Source of the DNA: Ananas comosus
Lineage: Eukaryota > Streptophyta > Magnoliopsida > Poales > Bromeliaceae
NCBI RefSeq assembly: GCF_001540865.1
Contig: NC_033623.1
Span: 1,118,774 to 1,182,773, forward strand
DNA length: 64,000 bases
Direction of reading: 5' to 3'
The position numbers and the translations under genes were made by a program. The stretch's first letter is position 1, and the number at the start of each line of letters is the position of its first letter. The notes below the pieces were generated by a model that was not told the DNA's origin, ran no database searches, and saw only the letters and a program-made list of their open reading frames with translations. Below, one piece after another: positions 11,815 through 22,664 of the stretch.

Positions 11815-13031
11815 GTTGCTCTTTGGTTTTTCTATAACAAGTGTGTATTAATCTTTTGTGGATTCTAAATGGTCGAGATTTGTTGGAGGAAATGCCGGAA
11901 AACTTCTTATTATTCATTACTAGTTAACTTAATTATAACTAAACTGATCAGTAGATAGATGTGCAGTAAGTTTCTGTACACCAGGTTGTAGAAAATTTGC
12001 TCCCTTTTCAAATGCCAGCCCATTTTGACCTGCTCCTAAAACGGATGTGTTGGAACTCAGTTTGCATTGGAACAAGGCCCAGGCCCAGGATTACTTTTCG
12101 GAACCTGTGTTAATTGGGCTTCTCATGGGGGTTCCCTGGGCTCATATATTCAGCTTGGCCTGTTTAGTTTCTCTACATGAAGGAATAGAGGATACTAGTT
12201 ACTACTATAACCTTATATTAGGGTAGTGTCGTGGTGAACGGTCATGCTTTGGATACCCAAGAAGATCCTTTCAGGTGTTTCTGATGAGTTACTAATCTGC
12301 TGACATAGGCGAGTACTGACTCATCAATAATATTAGAGAAGAACTTCTGGCGAAATAAAGCGGGGCACTGATGCCGGTACTTTTACTTACAGGTGGCATT
12401 AAAGGTCTCCTGAAGAGTCTCCAGCGTGTGTGGATTGGCTTTTACATTACAGACCAATACATCAGGTGATACAGAAACATAGAGGTGGCATGTCTCCATT
12501 TGTTCCTGTTGAACAAAAGGCTATAATGAAATAGGATAAGATGTTGATCTTGGATGTTCAGAGGTGTGAGGGCAATAATGCAAACTCCTCTATCAGGGTA
12601 AGAGGGTCCAATAATACTACTATAAATGGCCACTATTTTTCTTAGGGCCTACAATGCCCAAGGGCTTTAAATGCTGTGGCATATCCATGTCATCATTTTT
12701 TTTTTCTTTTTTTTTTTTCTGGTGAATTTTTTCCCTTTTTTGTTGTCATTAGAGCCTTGTGGTAGGTAGGTAAAAGCAATCAAATTGGTGGGTAATTATC
12801 AATCAATGGTTCCACCAATTTTGCCTCTTGATGTTGTAGCAAAGGGACAAGTTACTTTTTAAAAGAAAAAGAACATGACATCCTGTATGAAAACATTAGT
12901 GGATTACATAAGTTCATGTCACAAAAATAAAAGAAACCCACAAATTTTTCATGGATAATGTTCAGTAAACAGAAATTATAAGCTTTACTGGGAATAAAAT
13001 AGAGATTAATTCGAGTATAATTGCAAATGTT
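11815..13031. other. Intergenic, no recognised gene
   Basis: Moderately complex sequence. Short frames exist on both strands but show no family signature. A box-C/box-D-like pair near 12288-12335 was considered and rejected. Confidence 0.4.
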
Positions 13032-13036
13032 AAAAG

Positions 13037-13731
13037 TGTTAGGATTTGGTTAAATTTGTAGTTAATCCTAGTTGGATAAGAATTAATATTTAAATCTATT
13101 GGAGTTAAATTAAAATTTAAATATTAATTACAGTATGAATCTAACTAGATTAGAATAAATATTTAAATCTATTGGAGATAAATCAATTAAGAAAATTATT
13201 GGAGTAGGAATCTTTTTTCGACTAGGATTCGTGTACGTTTTAGAGGATGCATTGTAAAAGCACGTTTTGGGATGTTTTTGGAGTAGAGAGTACAGTGAGA
13301 GAGAATGCTTTCTTAGGTGAAACCATACCAGGAGAGAAAGTAATGGTTGCGTGCACTAGGTGCATGCGTGCATGTGAGAGAGAAAAAGAAAGAGTTGTCT
13401 TCTTTGTGGGTTTATAGAAGACGAGAGAAGGGTAGGAGAGATTCAAGAAAGAGGGCTCGGATTGTAGTTACTCTATGCAGAAGAGTAGTCAGGTGTAATC
13501 TTATCTTATTTAATGAATCTTATTTTATCCGCATATTTTATGTTTTGATTTTTCTTTCTTTTGTGATTATATCAACTTTTGTTGAGGAGACGGATTTATG
13601 ATAAAAACTCGATTCGACAACGCCTCCGTTGCGGAATCCCAACAATCGGTACTGGATCAACAACAGTCGATATCGGAGCGAATTGCGGATTCACAAAATC
13701 CGGTACCGGGGTGAGTACCGGATTCCCAACA
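13037..13731 (+). mobile_element. Solo LTR
   Basis: A 695-bp sequence starting TGTTAGGATTTGG and ending GGATTCCCAACA. It is flanked by the exact 5-bp duplication AAAAG (13032-13036 and 13732-13736). There is no adjacent second LTR or internal region. The 3' third has GC-richer direct sub-repeats (CGGTACTGGAT, CGGTACCGGGG, AGTACCGGATTCC). Copia or gypsy affiliation is not decided. Confidence 0.75.
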
Positions 13732-13736
13732 AAAAG

Positions 13737-15058
13737 TACAAAGTTTTAAGCAATAAACAAATAAATGGTCCTATTTGCGTCTCTTAAGCATTACCAACTA
13801 ACTGATTGATGCAATCCTCATTTGTTTCAACTAAGAATCGACGTGGAATCATCATTTTTTTCAAGAAAATATTGGATGCTTAAGCAATGCTCACTACTAA
13901 GCTTCAAACACCTAATAAAGAGAATTTTGTGATCTCTAATTAATGAATCACTTGAAGATTTGTTGTTACATACCAACAAAGTTAAGGTTTATGCGGGCAT
14001 ACCTAACATCCCTTTATCTTTACTTTTCTTTCTTCTTCTTACATGTTATCATGGTGACACATGACATAAAATGAAAAGTTGTGTGATTACCTAAGAAGTC
14101 ACATTGCAAAACTCATGGCAATTTTTGTCTTTGTTTAGATGATTGGTTTTGAGACAAATGCACATGGACAAAAGTACCACAAGAAGAGAGAAAAAAAAAA
14201 AAATCATGGGACTAAAATATTGTGTTGATTGTTTAAGCTAAACAAAACAGAGCTGCTTGTATTTGCAATATCTCATGAGAAAGATATACCAGCTACAGTT
14301 CTAAAAGTTATAAGATATGTTTGTTTATGGGCAACTGCTTTTTTTTTCATATTAGGTTTGTTTGATCATCTCTTATTACTAAAAAAAGAATAAGATAAAG
14401 GCAAACGTTATGCATGCGTAAATATGAAAAACTCTTTTCATGTAAGGTTCTACTTTGCTCCACTATAAATGTACTGTTGTTTGATGAAATGATATATAAA
14501 TAGTGATATTAGAAGAATAGCTATAATATTAGAATATTTTAAATAACTTATCCGTAGTAGAATCAAAAACACTTTGAATACTTAAAATCTCATTTTACCC
14601 GTCGGGTTTTTGTGAGATGTTCTATTACTATTTCTAAAAATAAAAGTAAAAGTTGGACCAAACAGTTACTTTGTGTCCGCGATTATTTAGTTCAATAATT
14701 TAAAGATTGCTTTCTCAGGCATTTGGAAAAGTGAAGTACTTGATTAGTACAGCACATTTTTGATAAAAATGGCATCTTATCAACTAAAACAGTAAAAGTA
14801 GCTAAATGCTTTGTAAGAGGCCACTACATATAATGCACATCTTTTTCATGGTGGGTTATTGAGTCATTCCACTTAGGAACAATTAGTCCAGTTTAAACTC
14901 TAAAAGTTTAATTAAACCAGTTTGAACTTTTGAAGGTCACATACAAAGCCTTGTAGAGCAATTTTTCTTTTTCTTTTTTTTTAAAAAAAACTATTAGAGC
15001 AGAGAGTATTGATTAATTATTAGTTATAACAAAAAAATATATGGTTGATGAAATAGTG
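13737..15058. other. Intergenic, no recognised gene
   Basis: AT-rich unique-looking sequence with no coding or repeat signal that I can support. Confidence 0.45.
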
Positions 15059-15493
15059 AGGGAAAACTTCAAAAACCTCCTATGTGGTTTCATACATTAT
15101 CGCTTTAGCACCCTGTGATTTAAAGTGTATCAAGTTAGTATTCTGTGGTTTTTCACTTTATCACTTTAGTACCATGTGGTTTAAAGTGTATCAAGTTAGT
15201 ACCCTGTGGTTTTGCACTTTATCATTTTAGTACCTTGCGGTTTTAATTTTGTATCAAGCTAGTACCCTGTGATTTTTAAATCACAGGATACTAAAGTGAT
15301 AAAGTGCGAAACCACAGGATACTAAAGTGATAAAGTGCAAAACCACAGGGTACTAACTTGATACACTTTAAACCACATGGTACTAAAGTGATAAAGTGAT
15401 AAACCACAGGGTACTAACTTGATATATTTTAAACCACAGAGTACTAAAGTGAAAAAAAATGAAACCACAAAGGGGGTTTTTGAAGTTTTCCCT
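15059..15493. mobile_element. Palindromic MITE, AGGGAAAACTTCAAAAACC family
   Basis: The left end AGGGAAAACTTCAAAAACC is matched by its reverse complement at the right end. The whole 435 bp folds into a long hairpin centred near 15280 on TGATTTTTAAATCA. Each arm holds direct repeats of 'CACTTTATCACTTTAGTACC' and 'TGTATCAAGTTAGTACCCTG' modules. Related copies are at 35206, 39429 and 47592. There is no coding capacity and I saw no convincing target duplication here. Confidence 0.8.
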
Positions 15494-15968
15494 GCTAGGG
15501 ATTAGCTTGCGTGAAATGTACGAATCCGTCTCAATCGGATTAATCACCAGTCAATTAGTAGAAGAGAAGCTATTTTCAAATACATGATGCTCAATCACCC
15601 TCACTATAAGAAACCTCACCTCAAAATTCAAATCAAGGAGGAAATTATACAAATTGTCGCTTCCCGGAAATTTTAAAAATTAAAGAAAACGGATTATCGT
15701 TTTCGTTTCGAATAAGTGTATAAATATTAATAACTATGGTAGCTCTTTTGAACAAATCATTTCACATTAAATAAAGCCATCGAGAGAACATATGTAGTGT
15801 GAGTATTTTTCTTATAATCACCTAAATGATCTTCTAGGCCTCAAAGGAAAATCTGACCAGTTAAACCTACGGTCAATCTGAAGAAAACTATTAAAAAAAT
15901 TAAATAGTTATATTCAAACAATACTTTTTATATAAATCATAGATTTCCAATAATCATATAATTAAGTT

Positions 15969-16124
15969 TTTTTTTTTTTGAGAGAGAAAGATAGCATGCT
16001 ACCCGCTTCGTTTATTTCATTTAAAAATAAACTTAGCTGGAAATATGAATCAATTAAGATTCGAACTTGGGTTTCGGGTACCAACCACCAATCCCTTTTG
16101 CCACCTGCGCTAGGGACGGTCAAT
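15969..16124 (-). mobile_element. tRNA-derived SINE
   Basis: Minus-strand SINE with 5' ACCGTCCCTAGCGCAGGTGG, B-box AAGTTCGAATC, the CCAGCTAAGTTTAT block, GCGGGTAGCATGCTATC and an A tail (T run at 15969). The 13-bp duplication ATATAATTAAGTT is exact on both sides (15956-15968 and 16125-16137). Confidence 0.88.
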
Positions 16125-16615
16125 ATATAATTAAGTTAATCATGCAATTTTGTCCCCACAATGTATATATAATTATACATTCATGAGTTGTTCCAAATAG
16201 TTCCTTTCCCTATTTAAGATTTCTCACAAGAGCCTCTTGAAACTGTTTCCAAACTGTGGGGTACACTCAAATTATTGTAACCACTCACCAAAAACCCTGA
16301 TCTAATAAATTGGGAGGATAAGTAGGAAAACCAATATCCCCTAACATTTAATGGATATATATTGTTGTTTTGGGGCCACTCAATATTTACTTATCCATAC
16401 ATATATATGTCATTCAATTTTAGGATGGAGGAGAGGATACAAATATCATGTGAGCTTTTAGGTGTGAGATTACAAGATAAGGGACTTTGGCTTAGGTAGG
16501 TAAAATAGGTAAGATGTGATGTTATGACATAGAATATGGGCTTGGTCTAATTTCTGAAAAAGTAATTTCTGAAAAACTAATTTTGGTTTGGAGAAGTGAT
16601 TTTGGTTAAAAGCTG

Positions 16616-17795
16616 TAGAGCGTTTGGCTGAGTTTAAATAAAAGCGATTTTTCTGAAGTGATTTTTAAAAGCAGTTTGGCAAAATATTTTTGATGTTTGC
16701 ATAAATTAATATTTTAACTAAATTTTATTTCAAAATAATTTAAAATTTAAATTTAAAATTGAATTAAAATTAAAATTTGTAAATTTCAAAATTGTACAAA
16801 ATTTAAAATTTGATATTGTAATTTAAAAAATAATTTAATAATTTTAAATTTTAAATTTAAAATTTAAAATTTAAAATTTAAAATTTAAATTTAAAATTTA
16901 AAATTTAAAATTTAAAATAAAATTTAAAATTAAAATTTAAAATTAAAAATTTAAAATTTAAAATTTAAAATTTAAAAAAAATTTAAAATTAAAATTTAAA
17001 ATTTAAAATTTAAATTTAAAAATATAAATAATTGTGAAATTTAAAATATAAAATTTTAATATTAAAAATGTAAATTTAAATTTAAATTTCAAAGTTCAAA
17101 TTTAAAATTTTAAATTTAAAATTTAAATAATTATGAAATTTAAAATTTAAAATTTAAAATAATTATGAAATTTAAAATATAAAATTTAAATTTGAATATT
17201 TAAAATTTAAAATTTAAAATTTGTATATTTAAAATTAAAATTTGAATATTTAAAATTTAAATTTAAGAATTTGAAATTTATAATTTGAAGATTAAAACTT
17301 GTAATTTAAAATTTAAAATTTTTAAATTTTTAAATTTAAATTTTAAATCTAAAATGTGAAAATTTTAAATTTTATCTTAAGTTTTAAATTTGAAATTTGA
17401 ATTTTAAAATTTGAAAATTTAAAATCTAAAATTTGAGATTTAAAATTTGAAATTAAAATTTAAAATTTAAAGTTTGAAATCTATTTTTTAAATTTTAAAA
17501 TTTAAAAGTTAAAATTTAAAAATTCAAAAATGAAATGAAATTAAAATTTAAAATTAAATTTAAATTTAAACATTAAATTAAAATAAAAATAAAAATTTGA
17601 AATTTCAGTCTAAAATCAGAATCAGATTTCAAGAAGCAGTTTTTTTCTGCTTCTGATTCTGGTTGCTTCAAAATCAATTTTCTGATTCTGAAAAGCAGAA
17701 TCAGATTTAAAAAATAAGGTTGCCAAACACTCTATTGAATCAAAAATCACTTTTCAACTCAAATTACTTTTTAAAAGCTAGGCCAAACACCCCTA
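16616..17795. mobile_element. TIR element filled with TTTAAAATT satellite
   Basis: The left end TAGAGCGTTTGGCTGAG pairs with the right end whose complement is TAGGGGTGTTTGGCCTAG. Subterminal blocks carry AAAAGCAG and TGATTCTG words in both orientations (17630-17720). About 16737-17600 is almost only permutations of AAATTTAAAATT. I found no target duplication. The ends resemble widespread plant 'GTTTGGC' MITEs. Confidence 0.55.
16737..17600. repeat. TTTAAAATT low-complexity satellite
   Basis: Nearly 860 bp of AAATTT/TTTAAA words with almost no G or C. Similar filler is found inside the elements at 19616 and 43860. Confidence 0.9.
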
Positions 17796-19061
17796 TGTTT
17801 CCAGTTACTAACTTTTTTTCTGCGCTTCAAAGAGAATCATAATGCTAATTATTCTGCATTGAGAAAGAGAATTCTTCGTGAAAATTTGATTCTTTGCTAT
17901 TAGAAAAGTCGTGCTATACATCAAATATTAATGCTATGAAAGAGGTAAAGTCTTTGCTCGGAAAGAAAAAATAAAAAAAGAAGAAAGAAAGGAGAGAGAA
18001 GAGGGAAAATTTTAAAAAAAATCAAAAGAAATTTAAGCAGAAGGATAAATTTTATAAGATGTTAGAAGTTTAGAAGTGTATGACTTAAAATTTGGAGAGA
18101 TATATAGGTTATTTACTTATGTTCAAACTTTAGAAGGCGTTTCAACATTTTTTCCTTTTTGCACAAAAATTGAGAAATATATCGAGAACTTCTCTCTATT
18201 TCTATGTTACTATGTACATGCATGATACGTTTTCAAAGAGTAATCAATAGAGTTTTAGAACTTGAGAGAGAACTGTTTTCTAAAACATGGCACAGATCAC
18301 ACAAGCATATGGTACTTTAGTAATTAAACCAAGCTAAAACTGTGATTTAGGTCATGTTTACAGCTACTTAGATCGACGACTGCAATAGTCAAATAAATAA
18401 ATCATGTTTAGAACTTTATTAACAGGTAAATACAGGTATTTTAGTTAGTTGCATGTCCTTAATTATTCAACTGTGTGTGTGGTTGTAACATGCACTTTAA
18501 ATTTGTGTCGTACAAGGGTGCACAGTAGATCCACTTTCTCAAACAGTATGTTTCACTTTTGCATACACAAAAGGCCAATTTATGTCACATTACATGGTAC
18601 TATATATATAGTCTTGGTATATAAAACCACTTAGCCTCTATCTTTCACAGCTTTGGTTGGTTGGTTGAATTTTCTAGTTTGGATAAATGTTATTTGAGGT
18701 GTCATTAAGCCATTATCTTTGTAACATGAGGTTAACTAACTCTAGTTAGTTGACATAGAGTTAGTTAGGTTCTAGGGTTGAAAAGGTCAGGAGAAAGGAT
18801 ATGTGTTGGTCCCTTATCACAATTGTGCTTTTTCTCATTTTGACAAGGGATTGATGCATCATGTGTTGTTGGGTGGTAGAGAAAGGATCGACATGGAGTA
18901 GTCCAAATATCTCAATCCGTTAATATCAATCAATGCAGAGATAATGAGGTTTTATAAGGGTTTGATGGGCTTGGAAGCTTGTAAGACTATGTAGGAAGAG
19001 GACATTATTATAAGAAGTTAAAATTTAACCAAAAAAAAAAAAAAGAACAAAAAGAACAAAA
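17796..19061. other. Intergenic, no recognised gene
   Basis: AT-rich sequence. A direct repeat of GTTAGTTGACATAGAGTTAG type near 18730-18770 is the only local structure noticed. Confidence 0.4.
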
Positions 19062-19376
19062 AAAAGAGAGGAAAGAAGTCGCGCCATGTGGCAAAAGGCC
19101 TTCCCTTTTTTGTGGAGAGAGAGAGTGAGAGATAGAAGTTGCGCCATGTGGCGAAAAAGGGTTTCTTCTTCTTCTTTTTTTCCTTTTTTTTTTTTTTTTT
19201 TTTTTTTTGTGGAGAGAGAGAGAGAGTAAGAAGTAGTGCCATTTGGCGAAAAGGGTGTCGCTTTTTTTTTTTGTGGAGAGAGAGAGAGAAACGTGGTAAG
19301 TTATTAGTTTCGAACTTACGTTCTCAAGTACTAACCATCAGGCATTTAATCAATTATACAAGCTACAATCGGTGGA
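19062..19376 (-). mobile_element. Second SINE-like family with tandem tail units
   Basis: On the minus strand a tRNA-like head (GTAGCTTGTATAATTGATTA, then B-box-like AAGTTCGAAAC) leads into CTCTCTCTCTCCAC plus an A run. This is followed by two or three further units, each with CGCCACATGGCGCAACTTCT, a CT run, CCAC and another A run. The head and tail architecture is SINE-like, but the tail is multiplied like a VNTR. No target duplication was found. Confidence 0.5.
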
Positions 19377-19615
19377 GTTGGGACATAAATGCATGGAGAT
19401 GTGCTTCCTTTGTTTCAGATGGTATTGCTGTACTCACCATCTTAATTTCACTAGTATGATCTGCACGACATGCTTTTTAATAATAAAATTTGGTGAAAGT
19501 TTCTTACTATATGCATTAACACTTTTATTTACGAGCCTGAACAAAACCTAAGAAATGCACTAAAAATCAAATCAACGATCGATATTACCTTCTTTTTAAT
19601 CTTAAAATATTCTTA

Positions 19616-20220
19616 GGGTGCATTTGGTTTGGATTATTCTGACAGAATTACAAATAATTCTGTCAATATTACTGTGTTTGGTTCATCCGTTATGTAATCA
19701 GGTCAGTAATATTGCAAGATTATACAGAAAATATTACCGAAAGGAGGGGTATGCAAATTGGATTAGTAAAGGTGGTTAATATTGTATGTTCTATAAAATT
19801 ATAAGTTACCCCTCCAACTATCGAAATCCTTTCAATACATCATTTTAAAAGTTTTAATTTAAAATTTTGAATTGTCAACTTTTAAATTTTAAAATTTGAA
19901 TTTTAATTTTGAATTTTCAAATTTAAAATTTAAAATTTAAAATTTTAAACTTCAAATTTAAAATTTTAGATTTTAGATTTTAAATCTAAAATTTAACTAA
20001 GGGCAATTTTGAAATAAACTATGTTTTAGTGTCAAAATTACTGAATTTTATAAACTGAACCAAATATAATAATATTATAAATACTGCAATCAAGTAGTAC
20101 ATTATTGTATTAAACCAAACGCGTTAATGTAGCATCAGTAGTAATCTTATTTAAAAATTCAAGATATCTGGATATATCGAAATACTCTGTAATATTATAT
20201 ACGCCAAACCAAACGCGCCC
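19616..20220. mobile_element. Tourist/PIF-Harbinger-like MITE
   Basis: 605 bp with left end GGGTGCATTTGGTTTGG and right end CCAAACCAAACGCGCCC, forming terminal inverted repeats, flanked by TTA on both sides (19613-19615 and 20221-20223). A 3-bp TTA duplication is the hallmark of PIF/Harbinger. The centre (19850-19995) is TTTAAAATT filler. There is no coding sequence, so it is non-autonomous. Confidence 0.75.
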
Positions 20221-20246
20221 TTAAGAAACAAATCATAACTCTAACA

Positions 20247-20329
20247 AGCTAAGTTTATTTCTAAATGAAATAAACGAAGCGGGTAGCGTGCTATCTATCT
20301 CCCTCAAAAAAAAAAGAAAAAAAACAAAA
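20247..20329 (+). mobile_element. 5'-truncated SINE
   Basis: Only the 3' part is present: AGCTAAGTTTATTTC, AAACGAAGCGGGTAGC, GTGCTATC and an A-rich tail. The head with A and B boxes is missing, as happens with incomplete reverse transcription. Confidence 0.75.
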
Positions 20330-20434
20330 ATGAAGGATATTGATTAGTTGGTTGGCCCTGCAAGCATGTGCATATCTTGGTGGCTTCTCAATCACTCCCA
20401 CTAACAACCAAGTGTAATACCCATTGGAGACAAA

Positions 20435-20775
20435 TAGGGATGCAAATGGATCCGGATTGGTGGAGCTTCGCCCCGATTCGTCCCGAATGGGATGGTAAGT
20501 GGGAACAAAAAATATAAAAAAATATAACCCGCCCTGAATCCCCCCCGATCCGCCAAGTAAATAGAGCAGGAGGCGGGAGACTCTTTTCTTCCTTCAATCT
20601 ATCCCGATCCGTTAAAAATTCGCTCCCGTCCCGATCCGCCCCGAATGGAGCGGTAAGTGGGAGCCAAAAATAAAATGAAAAGTAACCCCCCCCGAATCCG
20701 CCCCGCCCAGATAAAAAATAGAGTGAAAGATGGAGAAACTCTCCCGCCTCCGGATCCATCCCGTTTGCATCCCTA
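20435..20775. mobile_element. Non-autonomous hAT element with exact 8-bp target duplication
   Basis: 341 bp, starting TAGGGATGCAAATGGATCC and ending GGATCCATCCCGTTTGCATCCCTA-type sequence, forming terminal inverted repeats. The 8-bp duplication GAGACAAA flanks it exactly (20427-20434 and 20776-20783). TAGGGATG ends with 8-bp duplications identify the hAT (Ac/Ds) group. The interior is GC-richer with two direct 'CCCGAATGG..CGGTAAGTGGGA' blocks and no transposase. Open frames across it are by-products of its composition. Confidence 0.9.
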
Positions 20776-20783
20776 GAGACAAA

Positions 20784-21134
20784 GTTAAGAAAAGAAATAA
20801 GCATGGGACAAACTCCATAGGGCAAAAGACCACAGAGGAGGGAGTATTTTGATTTAAAAATGTCTTCTCACCTCATTTGGAGACAAAAAGTAAAAAAAAA
20901 AATTGCATAGCCATGTTCATTTCCTATTTATATATTCTCTTGGAAAAGCCTCAACACATGGAACAAAGAGGATATGTTAGACAACTTGCCACTTGCAATG
21001 TGTGTGTCCCCTTTCTTTCTACTATTTTCTTTATTCTATTTTAAAAGTATTTTTAATAGGGCATGGGGAAAGCAAAAAAAATCAACCAACAAGTTACGTG
21101 TCACTTTGACTCTTTGAATAGAACTTATATATAT
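20784..21134. other. Intergenic, no recognised gene
   Basis: AT-rich, no structure noted except a TA-rich edge before the fold-back element at 21135. Confidence 0.4.
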
Positions 21135-21670
21135 AGTAGAGTTACTATACTAGTATAGAGCCATTCGTACTCATAAGTTATTTTCTGTTGGAATTTTTGA
21201 ATCGACGATCTACACCGCTAAACATGATCTATAGTATTTGAAACTTTTAGAAAATAAATTTCGTAATTTTTCGAAATCATTATAAAGTCTATATATCAAG
21301 CCAGTATAAAATGAATAGTCAAAATCGAACGACATCCTAAAATGGATGATCGGATCCTTCAATTTAAGATCAGAGTTATTGATTTTTATTTAGATAGTGA
21401 ATAGAATTTTCTATCAAAAGTTTAACTTATTCCGACTCTTTTACACCTAGTAAACTAACAAATATCTCATACCGGCCGTTAAAAATTGTCAATTTTTTAG
21501 CTTTTGATCGTAAGGTAAATGATATCAAAAAATTATAAAATTTGATTTCTATAGAAGTTTTAAATGTTCTAAATGATGTTTAACGGTATAGATCGTCGAT
21601 TCGGAAGCTCTGTCATAAAAAATAACTTATGAGTACGAAGGCGATCGTACTCATAAAAATATAGTAACTG

Positions 21671-21673
<3 letters not shown>
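21135..21673. mobile_element. Long-class fold-back element (FB family)
   Basis: Terminal segments are inverted copies. The left has ACTATACTAG...TTCGTACTCATAAG...TCGACGATCTACACCGCT. The right has AGATCGTCGATTCGG...CTTATGAGTACGAA...ATAGTAACT. The arm word TATGAGTACGA occurs in direct and inverted form within the right terminus, making a small hairpin. The left flank is TATATATA and the right flank is (CT)n. Confidence 0.75.

Positions 21674-21706
<33 letters not shown>
21674..21706. repeat. (CT)n microsatellite
   Basis: About 16 CT units directly against the right end of the fold-back element. Confidence 0.95.
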
Positions 21707-21708
<2 letters not shown>

Positions 21709-22090
21709 ATTTCAATTCAATCCTATATCTTTGTTACGTTTAATTTTGATTTCGATTTTGTTAGCTCATCAGATTCATATTTACTTTTTAGGCTGAAGAG
21801 GTCCATCATCCTCTTATTTTTAATTTTTTTAAAACTCTAAATTACATAATTGGTTTTGGATGAAGGTAAAAAATAAGTAAAGATGTTGTCCTATATATAC
21901 GGCTATACCCTAAAATTGAGAAATATTTAATTACCGTTAGCATGTGATAACTCTATTTTCGCGTAAACTCTCTAAGCGATAACTCTGTCTTATAATTTCT
22001 AATATTTTATAGATCATGCAAAATAAGAGAACGAATAAATTGTGAAGGATTATTAGAAGATGTGACAGGTGATACAATTTTTCATCAGCT

Positions 22091-22664
22091 AAAGCCCGTT
22101 TGTTTTGGTGTAAGTGGAGTGATGGAACTCAAGTTCCATCACTTCCATTATTTGTTTTGGTGTAAGTGAAAATTATAATGTAACTCAAGTTATGTTAGAG
22201 CTCCACTTCACCTACTCTCGACTTCCGGCTCTAAAGTACCGAACTCGACTTCCACCACACTCAACCTTTTCTAAACAATTTATTAAACAGTAAAACCTAA
22301 ACTCTACTTTCTTTATAATGGGTTAGAATTACCTTATTTATAATAAATTAAGATTATCTTTAAATAATAATAAAAAATTTAATTATATAATAGGTTAAAT
22401 TTTATAGTAATAAATTTATTACTATATTTAGGAGATAATGGGATCCACTTACTTACATCAAAACAAACAACGGAACTCAAAAAACTAATTTTACCAACAC
22501 CAAGTTACATCAAAACAAACAGCAGAAGTGATTGAATTTAACTTTCAGTGATACGAGTTACGTCAAAACAAACAACAGAAAAATAATCACACTTCAGGAA
22601 AACTCAAACACCACTACACTTGACTTACGTTGAATCTACAAATTCGTCAATCCAAACGCCCAAG
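22091..22664. mobile_element. Probable MITE rich in 'GTTTGTTTTGGTGTAAGT' words
   Basis: The left end GCCCGTTTGTTTTGG and right end CAATCCAAACGCCC are an imperfect inverted pair. Subterminal GTTTTGGTGTAAGTG and ACATCAAAACAAAC blocks are repeated and inverted. The centre is AT-rich. No target duplication was established. Confidence 0.5.

Noticed and set aside
12288..12335. C/D-box snoRNA-like CTGATGA and CTGA boxes
   Set aside because: No terminal stem, the spacing is short, and no guide region could be judged. Chance matches to such short boxes are frequent.
15059..15493. CRISPR-like array of repeated modules
   Set aside because: The modules are arms of a palindromic MITE in a plant genome; there are no spacers or cas genes.
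19018..19459. Frames rich in Lys or Phe near 19.0-19.4 kb
   Set aside because: They are translations of A/T runs and GA repeats in a SINE-like element.
20388..20833. 145-codon frame on the minus strand
   Set aside because: It lies almost entirely within the hAT element with exact target duplications and extends into its flanks, so it is not a gene.
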